64,000 bases of DNA from a bacterium (GTDB taxonomy: Bacteria > Myxococcota_A > Bradymonadia > UBA7976 > UBA1532): positions 165,947 to 229,946 of the forward strand of contig JAUHYW010000005.1 in assembly GCA_030426085.1 (NCBI GenBank), given 5' to 3'. A model generated the notes under the pieces. That model saw nothing but the letters and a program-made list of their open reading frames with translations. It did not search any database and was not told the DNA's origin. A program made the position numbers and the translations under genes. This document shows, one piece after another, positions 1 to 7,029 of this stretch. Position 1 is the first letter of the stretch. Every line of letters begins with the position of its first letter.

Positions 1-1254
1 GCCGAGCGCCCTGAGCTTCTCGTCGATGCGGGCGTAGCCCCGCTCGATCTGCCGGATGTTGTAGATGTGGGTCTCGTGCACCGAGGCCAGCGCCGCGATC
101 AACAGCGCCATCCCGGCCCGCACGTCGGGGCTCTGCACCCGCCCCCCGCGCAGCGTCTGGGGCCCGCTGACCACCACCCGGTGGGGGTCGCACAGGATGA
201 TCTGAGCGCCCATGCCCTGGAGCGCGTCGACGAAGAACATGCGCCCCTCGAACATCTTCTCGAAGAAGAGCACGGTGCCGGTGCACTGGGTGGCGACCGT
301 GATCACGATGCTCATCAGATCGGTCGGGAACTGGGGCCAGATGCCGTCGTCGATCTTGGGCACGTGCCCGTGATAGTCGGACCGGATCTTCATCGGCTGG
401 TCTTCGGGCACGAAGAGCCGATCGCCCTCGACCTGGGTGTAGATGCCCATCCGCCGGAAGACCATCCGGATCATGCGCAGGTTGTCCGGCTGCACCGCGT
501 TGATCGTCAGCGGGCTGCGGGTCGCCGCGGCGAGGCCGATGAAGCTGCCGATCTCGAGGTAGTCGCTCTGCACCGTGTGATCGGCGCCGCCGAGCGTATC
601 CCGCCCCTCGATGACCAGGGTGTTGGTGCCGATGCCCTCGATGCTCGACCCCATCTGAACCAGCAGGCGGCAGAGCTGCTGCACATGCGGCTCGCAGGCG
701 GCGTTGCGCAGGGTGGTGGTGCCCTTGGCCAGCGCCGCGGCCATGATCGCGTTCTCGGTGCCGGTCACCGAGGCCTCGTCGAGGAAGACGTCGGCCCCCA
801 GCAGGCGTCCGCCGCGGATGTCGTAGGTGGTGCCGACCCCCACGCTGGCCCCGAGGGCCTGGAGGGCCTGGAAGTGAGTGTCGAGCCGGCGGCGGCCGAT
901 GACGTCGCCCCCCGGCGGGGGCAGCTCGACCCGGCCGAAGCGGGCGACGAGCGGCCCGGCGAAGAGGATCGAGGCCCGCACCTTGCGGCACAGCTCGTGA
1001 TCGAGCGCCTCGGCCTCGAAGCCGGCGGTGCAGATGCGGACCGCGTTGTCCTCGATCCACTCGACGGTGCCGCCATGCTTCTCGATGACCCGGCACATCA
1101 CGTCGACGTCCTTGATGCGGGGCACGTTGCGCAGGGTCACCGGCTCTTCGGTGAGCAGGGTCGCCGCCAGCACCGGCAGCGCCTCGTTCTTGTTGCCCCC
1201 CGGGGTCACCGAGCCGGTCAGCCGCCGGCGGCCTCCGATGACGAACTTCTCCAC
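1..1254 (-). CDS. murA: MurA, UDP-GlcNAc enolpyruvyl transferase (3' end outside window)
   Basis: First committed step of peptidoglycan synthesis in the cytoplasm: transfers enolpyruvate from PEP to UDP-N-acetylglucosamine. The leftward frame starts at a GTG (1254) preceded by AGGAGG and gives 418 residues before the window edge, close to the family's usual ~419, so only a few residues are missing. The PEP-binding Lys22-Asn23 pair is present (GGNKNEALP). The loop that normally carries the catalytic Cys115 reads PPGGDVIGRRRLD, so Asp (D117) replaces Cys. This is the natural variant known from mycobacterial and chlamydial MurA that does not react with fosfomycin. It starts 1 bp after the recF stop, so dnaN-recF-murA is probably one operon. 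Family assignment is very secure; the resistance inference rests on the Asp alone. Confidence 0.95.
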   Translation of the reverse strand, partial: MEKFVIGGRRRLTGSVTPGGNKNEALPVLAATLLTEEPVTLRNVPRIKDVDVMCRVIEKHGGTVEWIEDNAVRICTAGFEAEALDHELCRKVRASILFAGPLVARFGRVELPPPGGDVIGRRRLDTHFQALQALGASVGVGTTYDIRGGRLLGADVFLDEASVTGTENAIMAAALAKGTTTLRNAACEPHVQQLCRLLVQMGSSIEGIGTNTLVIEGRDTLGGADHTVQSDYLEIGSFIGLAAATRSPLTINAVQPDNLRMIRMVFRRMGIYTQVEGDRLFVPEDQPMKIRSDYHGHVPKIDDGIWPQFPTDLMSIVITVATQCTGTVLFFEKMFEGRMFFVDALQGMGAQIILCDPHRVVVSGPQTLRGGRVQSPDVRAGMALLIAALASVHETHIYNIRQIERGYARIDEKLRALG

Positions 1255-1255
1255 C

Positions 1256-2344
1256 TCAGTCCTCCTGCCGGGCAACGGCCCCGGCCTCGACCCGCCAGAT
1301 CCGCCGCTCGGCGTCGATCTTCAGAAACCCCGGATCGGTCGTCGTGATGAACACCTGGCCCTCGAACGCCCCGAGGAACTCGAACAGCCGGGCGTTGCGC
1401 CGGGGGTCGAGCTCGCTGGAGACGTCGTCGAGCAGCAACACGGGGGTACACTGCCGGATCGCTTCGAGCAACTGAATCTCGGCGATCTTGAGGGCGAGCA
1501 CCATCGCCCGCTGCTGGCCCTGGCTGGCGTAGCTGCGCGCCGAGCGGTCGAGCAGGGTGAACCCCAGGTCGTCGGCCTGCGGCCCCCGCTGGGTGAAGCC
1601 CCGCTCCCGATCGCGGCCCCGATCGGCGGCCCACGCCGCGTGCAGCGCCGCCGGATCGTCGACCGGGTCGACCGACAGGCTGGGGCGATAGCTCAGCTCG
1701 ACCCCCAGCTCGGCGCCGGCCACCGCGGCGACGATCTCGGCGAAGCGAGGCCCGATGCGCTCGACGTAGGCCCGGCGGGCGGCCATCAGCCGGGCCGCCT
1801 GCTGGGCGAGGGTCGCCTCGTAGACGTCGACCAGATCGTCGGGCGCGCTCTCCCGCAGCAGCCGGTTGCGGGCGTCGAGCGCCCGGCGGAAGTCGACGAC
1901 CGTCGCCAGGTGCGCCGGGCGGCCGGTGAAGATCGCCCGATCGACGAAGCGCCGCCGCAGCTCGGGCGATCCCCGGACCATGCCCACGTCGTCGGGGGTG
2001 AACATCACCACCGCCAGCGCCCCGAAGTACTGCGAGGCCCGGGCCTGCTTGCCCTCCCGCAGCGCCCGCCGGTCGCCGTCGCGCACCTCGACCGCCAGCC
2101 GGTGCACCAGCCCCTCCCGCTCGACCTCGCCGTCGACCCGGGTCGCCTTGTGGCCCCAGCGCACCAACTCCCGCAGCCGCGAGGCCCGCAGCGGGCGCAG
2201 CGTCGACAGCCAGTACATCGCCTCGAGCAGGTTGGTCTTGCCCTGGCCGTTCTCGCCCCAGATCACGTTGAATCGGGGGTGCGGGCGCAGCTCGGCCTCG
2301 GCGAAGTTGCGGAAGTCGCGCAGGGCGAGCCGGGTGACCTTCAA
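1256..2344 (-). CDS. recF: RecF, DNA replication/repair ATPase
   Basis: SMC-like ABC ATPase that helps load RecA at gapped DNA through the RecFOR pathway. The 362-residue length is normal. It opens with the family start MKVTRLALRDFRNF, has a Walker A (GENGQGKT, residues 30-37), an ABC signature-like SQGQQR in the C-terminal third, and a Walker B (LLLDDVSSELD) near residue 305. Start ATG 2344 lies 28 bp after the dnaN stop. It is followed almost without gap by murA. Gene order dnaN-recF is the classical origin-proximal order. Confidence 0.95.
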   Translation of the reverse strand: MKVTRLALRDFRNFAEAELRPHPRFNVIWGENGQGKTNLLEAMYWLSTLRPLRASRLRELVRWGHKATRVDGEVEREGLVHRLAVEVRDGDRRALREGKQARASQYFGALAVVMFTPDDVGMVRGSPELRRRFVDRAIFTGRPAHLATVVDFRRALDARNRLLRESAPDDLVDVYEATLAQQAARLMAARRAYVERIGPRFAEIVAAVAGAELGVELSYRPSLSVDPVDDPAALHAAWAADRGRDRERGFTQRGPQADDLGFTLLDRSARSYASQGQQRAMVLALKIAEIQLLEAIRQCTPVLLLDDVSSELDPRRNARLFEFLGAFEGQVFITTTDPGFLKIDAERRIWRVEAGAVARQED

Positions 2345-2372
2345 CGGGGGAGTGTGCGCACGACGGCCGGCG

Positions 2373-3500
2373 TCAGATGCGCATCGGCATCACCACGAAC
2401 AGGTAGTCGTCGTTCTGATGCTCGCGGAACAGCCCCGGGGAGAGCGCCTCGTTGAGCGCCATCTCGACCTTGGGGGCCGTCAGGGTCGAGAGGATGTCGC
2501 GCACGTACTTCGCGTTGAAGGCGATGATGAGCTCGCCGCCCTCGTAGCCCTCGATGGGCATCTCTTCCCGGGCCTTGCCCAGATCGGGGTTGTCCGACAG
2601 CAGGGTCATACGGCCCGGGCGCAGCTCGATGCGCACCCCGTGGGTCCGCTCGCTGGCGAGCAGGCCGATGCGCTTGAGCGAGTTGAGGAAGGGCATGCGG
2701 TCGAGCACCACCCGCCGCTCGCTCGACTTGGGGATGACCTGCCGATAGTCGGGGAAGGCGGCGTCGATGAGCCGCACGAAGAGCACCACCCCGCCGGCCT
2801 CGACCACCAGGTTGTTGTCGAGGAAGCCGAACGCCACGTCGGCCTTGTTCGAGCTGGCCTCGTCGAGCAGCTTCTTGAGTTCTTCGACGCCCTTGCGGGG
2901 GATGATGACCCCCTCCCGCTCGGGGATCGGGGCCTCGTCCCGGCGGGCGTCGCGCTCGCCCTGGCTCAGCCGGTGCCCGTCGGTGGACACCACCCGGATG
3001 CGGCCCTCGCCCATGCAGCGGAAGAACACCCCGTTGAGGTTGGGGCGCGACTCGTCGGTCGACACCGAGAACCGGGTGCGGTCGATGAGCTCCTTGAGCG
3101 CCTCGCCGTCGATGGCGAGCATCTCGGCGCCCTTGGCGTCGGGCAGGGACGGGTAGTCGTCGGCCGGGCTGCCGAGCAGCATGAACTCGGTGTTCTTGCA
3201 GCGCAGGACGAGCTTCTCTTCGCCGCCGACCTCGATGTCGACCTCTTCGCCGGGCAGGCTGCGCACCACGTCGAAGAGCCGCTTGCCGTCGACCGTGGTC
3301 CGCCCGCCCTCGGCGACCCGGGCGCTGACCTCGCCGTCGAAGGTCACGTCCAGATCGGTCGCCGCGACCCGCAGCCCGCCGCCCTCTTCGGCCTCGAGCA
3401 GCACGTTCGAAAGCACCGGCATCGCCGCCTTGCGGCTGAGCACGCCCTGAATCCGCGACAGCGCGCGGGTGAACGAGTCGCGGTCGACGACGAACTTCAT
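2373..3500 (-). CDS. dnaN: DNA polymerase III sliding clamp (beta subunit)
   Basis: Ring-forming processivity clamp of the replicative polymerase. The 375 residues match the family, with three repeated clamp folds and the typical C-terminal ending VVMPMRI. The N terminus MKFVVDRDSFTRAL and the LPVL-like segment AAMPVLSNVLLEA are characteristic. Start ATG 3500; a GGAGATCC-like stretch lies just upstream. It is the first gene leftward from the putative replication origin, and in most bacteria dnaA would precede it. Here dnaA is absent and the divergent neighbour is pyrD. Confidence 0.96.
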   Translation of the reverse strand: MKFVVDRDSFTRALSRIQGVLSRKAAMPVLSNVLLEAEEGGGLRVAATDLDVTFDGEVSARVAEGGRTTVDGKRLFDVVRSLPGEEVDIEVGGEEKLVLRCKNTEFMLLGSPADDYPSLPDAKGAEMLAIDGEALKELIDRTRFSVSTDESRPNLNGVFFRCMGEGRIRVVSTDGHRLSQGERDARRDEAPIPEREGVIIPRKGVEELKKLLDEASSNKADVAFGFLDNNLVVEAGGVVLFVRLIDAAFPDYRQVIPKSSERRVVLDRMPFLNSLKRIGLLASERTHGVRIELRPGRMTLLSDNPDLGKAREEMPIEGYEGGELIIAFNAKYVRDILSTLTAPKVEMALNEALSPGLFREHQNDDYLFVVMPMRI

Positions 3501-3872
3501 GGCGGATCTCCGTGGCGTGGCCGAACGGCCGAGTCAATAACCGGAAATCACGGCGTTTTGCAATCATTCCATCGGGCGCGCCGGGCCCGCTGGAGGGCGC
3601 GCTGAAGAGGCTCGATGCATGGCTTCGAAAGAAGAGTCCAGAAGAGAGGCTCATCATAGTCATAAGCGCTGTGAAATTGTGGATTGCGCACGCAACTGCC
3701 CGGCCTGGTTGGCGAAGTGCGCAGTGGACAACCTGGGGGCTCGTCCGATGGGTGCCTGTGGACTGTCGATCGATGATCGGGGGTCCCCAGGTCGGGCACA
3801 TCCGATCCACAGGGTTGCCCCCGGGCTTTCAACAGGCAATCCACAGGGGTGGATGTAGTAGTGTGCCGCCCC
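3501..3872. other. Putative chromosomal replication origin (oriC)
   Basis: A 372-bp gene-free region between the divergent dnaN and pyrD. It is visibly richer in A/T than its surroundings, especially around 3530-3565 and 3640-3685. It holds five DnaA-box-like 9-mers: TGTGGATTG (3678-3686), AGTGGACAA (3723-3731), TGTGGACTG (3757-3765), CGATCCACA (3803-3811) and CAATCCACA (3837-3845). The first and last are exact reverse complements. Each matches the consensus TTATCCACA or the high-GC variant TTGTCCACA at 7-8 of 9 positions. Position next to dnaN-recF and divergent neighbour genes fit an origin. The promoters for dnaN and pyrD must also lie here. The absence of dnaA is unusual, and the function is inferred. 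Confidence 0.6.
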
Positions 3873-4892
3873 ATGATCTACCCGCTCGCCCGCCGGATGC
3901 TGTTCGCCCTGCCCCCCGAGACCGCCCACCGCTGGACCCTCGGTGGCTTGCACGCGGCCCTCGCGGTGCCCGGCGGCGGGGCCTTGATCCGGCGGTCGAC
4001 CCGGGCGCCCGGGCGCCCGGTCGAGCGGCTCGGGCTGCGCTTCGACAACCCGGTGGGGCTGGCCGCCGGCTTCGACAAGGACGCCCGCCACGTCGAGGCG
4101 ATGGCCGCGCTGGGCTTCGGCTTCGTCGAGGTGGGATCGGTCACCGCCCGCCCCTCGCCGGGCAACGCCCGCCCCCGGCTGTTCCGGCTGCCGGCCGACG
4201 GCGCGCTGATCAACCGGATGGGGCTCAACAACGGGGGGGCCGAGGCCACCGCGGCCCGGCTGGCGGCGCTGCGTCGGCGGCCGGTCCCGATCTTCGTCAA
4301 CGTGGCCAAGACCCACGACCCGGCGCTGTCCGGGGAGGCGGCGATCGCCGACTACGTGGCCTCGATCGCGGCGGTGCGGGGGCTGGCCGACGCGCTGGTG
4401 CTCAACATCAGCTGCCCCAACTCGGGCGACGGGCGCACATTCGAAGATCCGGCGCTCCTGCGGCCGCTGCTGGCGGCGGCGGCCGGCGCGCTCGGGGGCG
4501 GGCCGCCGCTGCTGGTCAAGGTCTCGCCCGACCTCGAGCCCGCGCGGCTCGAAGAGGTGGCCCGGCTGGCGCTGGACGCCGGCGCGGCGGGGTTCACCGC
4601 GACCAACACCACCGTCGATCGGGGGGGGCTGGCGACGCCCGGATCGCGGCTGGAGGCGATCGGACCCGGCGGCTTGAGCGGCGCGCCGCTGCACCGGCGG
4701 GCGGTGGCGACGGTGAAGGCGCTGCGGGGGTTCGTGGGGCCCGCGCCGACCATCGTCGGGGTCGGCGGGATCCGAGGGCCGGCCGAGGCCCGGGCGTTCC
4801 TCGCCGCGGGGGCCGATCTGATCCAGCTCTACACCGGCTTCATCTACGGGGGCCCGGGCACCGTGCGCCGCATCTGCGAAGGGCTCGGCTGA
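3873..4892 (+). CDS. pyrD: Dihydroorotate dehydrogenase, class 2-like
   Basis: Oxidises dihydroorotate to orotate in pyrimidine synthesis; class 2 enzymes are membrane-associated and use quinone. The ATG at 3873 is chosen because MIYPLARRMLFALPPETAH is the usual class 2 start; an in-frame GTG at 3849 adds eight unlikely residues and overlaps the last DnaA-box-like site. The product has 339 residues. GLAAGFDKD, GSVTARPSPGN and NRMGLNN are class 2 signatures, and the FMN phosphate site (GVGGIRGP, LYTGFIYGGP) is near the C terminus. The catalytic-base motif reads NISCPNSG, so Cys181 stands where class 2 enzymes normally have Ser (NISSPNT); Cys is the class 1 residue. It converges with the kinase gene, 8 bp away. 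Confidence 0.92.
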   Translation: MIYPLARRMLFALPPETAHRWTLGGLHAALAVPGGGALIRRSTRAPGRPVERLGLRFDNPVGLAAGFDKDARHVEAMAALGFGFVEVGSVTARPSPGNARPRLFRLPADGALINRMGLNNGGAEATAARLAALRRRPVPIFVNVAKTHDPALSGEAAIADYVASIAAVRGLADALVLNISCPNSGDGRTFEDPALLRPLLAAAAGALGGGPPLLVKVSPDLEPARLEEVARLALDAGAAGFTATNTTVDRGGLATPGSRLEAIGPGGLSGAPLHRRAVATVKALRGFVGPAPTIVGVGGIRGPAEARAFLAAGADLIQLYTGFIYGGPGTVRRICEGLG

Positions 4893-4900
4893 CCGGGCGC

Positions 4901-6928
4901 TCAGTTCCGCGACGCCTCGATCCGCATCACCGTCTCGCCCCCGTCCGGACCCACGACCCGCAGCGTCTGCCGGCCCAGGTCGAGGGGCACCGCCGCGGCC
5001 GGGGTCGGGCCCAGGTCGCGGTCGCCCAGCCGGACCTGCCCCCAGGGGCGGGCGTCGACCGCCGCTTCGAAGCGCCCGCCCCGGGCCCGCACCCGCAGGA
5101 CGACCGGCGGGCCGGGGCCGTCGAGCACCCGCAGCAGCAGGCCGCCCTCGGGCACCGGCCACCAGCCCTCGACCGCCGGGGGGCCGGCGACCCGGGCATC
5201 GGGGGTGAACATACGCACCCGGGGGCCGGCCGGCGGCGGGGTCGGATCAGGCGGCGCGGCGTCCGGCGCGGGCGGCGGTCGGGCGGCGTCAGGGGGCGGC
5301 GTCGCGGCGTCGGGCGGTGGAGGACTTGCCGCCGACGGGGCGGTCGGCGGCCGCGGGCGGGCGGTCGCCCGGCGGAGGTCGGGGGGCGCGGCGTCCACCG
5401 AGGTCGCCTCGAGCGGCGCCGCGTCCCGGGCCGCGTCGGGCGGCATGGCATCCCGGGCCGCGTCGGGCGGCAGGGCATCCCGGGCCGCGTCGGGCGCCCG
5501 CTCCGCGTCGCGGGGGGCCTCGGCGATCGCCCGGTCGGCCGAGCGGGGGGCTCGTGAGCCCGGGCGATCGTCGAGCGCCTGCCAGCCGAACCAGGCGCCC
5601 GCCAGCAGGAGCACCAGCGCCGCCGGCCACAGCCGCCGGTGACGCTCGATCGCGCCCGCTGCGGCGGGCGGCTCGGACATCTCGGGGCGCCCGCGGTCGG
5701 CCGCGCTGCCCTCGGCGGGCTCGGCGGGCACCTCCAGCACCGCGGTGTGTCGGTCGGGCGCCCCGACCGGGGTGATCGCCGGCCCGTCGGCCGCGCCTTC
5801 GGGGCTCGGGTCCGCCTCTTCGTAGCCCGCGCCGGACGGGGTCGCCGCCAGGGGGTCGATGCGCAGCCGGGCGGGGGCGTCGGCGTCCACCGTCAGCTCG
5901 GCCGGCGGGGCGATGGGCTGGCCGGCGACCGCGGTGATCTCGACCGGCGCGCTGACCGGGCGCGCGGCGGCCGCGGTGGGCTCGATGGCCGGCCGGGGCG
6001 GGCGGCTGCGATCGGGGAATCGGGCCCGCAGCCAGGGCCCCAGCGCAGGCTCGCCCGGCCGCAGCCCGCTGGCCCCGGCGGCCCCGGCGAGCGCCTCGGC
6101 CAGCGCGTGGGTGTCGCTGAACCGCTCGGTGCGATCGGCCCGCAGCGCCCGCTCGATCACCCGCCGGATGGGGTGGGGCAGCTCGGGCGCGACCTCGGCC
6201 AGCGGCGCCAGCGGGGCCGCCCGGCGCACCCGGTCGAGGATCTGCTCGACGCCGTCGTCGGCGAAGAACGCCCGCCGGCCGCTCACCATCTCGTAGAGCA
6301 CCACCCCCAGCGCGAACTGGTCGCTGCGGCCGTCGAGCGGCAGGCCTTCGACCTGCTCGGGGCTCATGTAGGCGAACTTGCCTTGCAGGCCGCCCTCGTG
6401 GGGGTCGCGGGCGGCGGCGTGGGCCAGGCCGAAGTCGGCCAGCTTGACGTCGCCTTCGAAGCTCAGCAGCACGTTCTGGGGCGAGACGTCGCGGTGCACG
6501 AGGTGCAGCGAGCGCCCCCGGGGGTCGCGGGCCCGGTGGGCGTAGTCCAGGCCCCGGGCGCAGGCGACCCCGATCTCGACCGCCAGCCCCAGCGGCATGG
6601 GCCCGCCCCCGGCGAGGCCGTCGAGCACCGCCTTGAGGTCGACCCCCTGCACGTACTCCATCGCCAGCCACGAGCGGCCCTGATCGCGACCGAAGTCGAA
6701 GATCTGCACGATGTGGCGGTGGCTGAGCGCGGCCGCCAGCCGGGCCTCGCGCTCGAAGAGCTCGACGAAGTGGGGATCGGCCATCAGCCGGGGCAGCACG
6801 CACTTGAGCGCCACCCGCTTCTCGAAGCCGCCCGAGCGCTCCAGCGTCGCCAGGAAGACCTCGCCCATGCCGCCGATGGCGACGGTGCGGATGATGCGGT
6901 AGGGGCCGATGCGCTGCACGTCCGACAC
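4901..6928 (-). CDS. Membrane-anchored Ser/Thr protein kinase with PEGA-like C-terminus
   Basis: Eukaryotic-type (Hanks) kinase. I choose GTG 6928 (675 aa) because the kinase domain begins at once (RIGPYRII) and longer frames run into the divergent receptor gene. Kinase domain about 8-270: glycine loop AIGGMGEV (the first Gly is Ala), Lys42, HRD at 145-147 in VHRDVSPQN, DFG at 165-167, and a YMSPEQ activation segment. A low-complexity linker follows, then one membrane helix (about 431-449). The outer part has an Ala/Pro/Asp-rich stretch with PPDAARDA repeats and a final ~100 residues with a PEGA-like end (GQVRLGDRDLGPTP). It probably senses or binds envelope material and phosphorylates cytoplasmic targets; targets cannot be told from sequence. 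Confidence 0.9.
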   Translation of the reverse strand: MSDVQRIGPYRIIRTVAIGGMGEVFLATLERSGGFEKRVALKCVLPRLMADPHFVELFEREARLAAALSHRHIVQIFDFGRDQGRSWLAMEYVQGVDLKAVLDGLAGGGPMPLGLAVEIGVACARGLDYAHRARDPRGRSLHLVHRDVSPQNVLLSFEGDVKLADFGLAHAAARDPHEGGLQGKFAYMSPEQVEGLPLDGRSDQFALGVVLYEMVSGRRAFFADDGVEQILDRVRRAAPLAPLAEVAPELPHPIRRVIERALRADRTERFSDTHALAEALAGAAGASGLRPGEPALGPWLRARFPDRSRPPRPAIEPTAAAARPVSAPVEITAVAGQPIAPPAELTVDADAPARLRIDPLAATPSGAGYEEADPSPEGAADGPAITPVGAPDRHTAVLEVPAEPAEGSAADRGRPEMSEPPAAAGAIERHRRLWPAALVLLLAGAWFGWQALDDRPGSRAPRSADRAIAEAPRDAERAPDAARDALPPDAARDAMPPDAARDAAPLEATSVDAAPPDLRRATARPRPPTAPSAASPPPPDAATPPPDAARPPPAPDAAPPDPTPPPAGPRVRMFTPDARVAGPPAVEGWWPVPEGGLLLRVLDGPGPPVVLRVRARGGRFEAAVDARPWGQVRLGDRDLGPTPAAAVPLDLGRQTLRVVGPDGGETVMRIEASRN

Positions 6929-7029
6929 GATGGCCGGGCGCCCCCGGCCGGTCAACTCCGGTCGCCGAGGCCCGCCGACGGTACGATCCCGGTGGATCCA
7001 CGGGGAGGCGGCGGCCCTTCGAACACAGT

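Noticed and set aside
1028..2455. Long open frame on the + strand opposite recF
   Set aside because: Open only because of the high GC content; recF on the other strand has full family similarity, and the + translation is Arg/Pro/Gly-rich without motifs. The same applies to many opposite-strand frames.
6992..7001. GTGGATCCAC palindrome upstream of the receptor gene
   Set aside because: Ten-bp palindromes of this type are frequent at this base composition, and no second site or promoter fits it.
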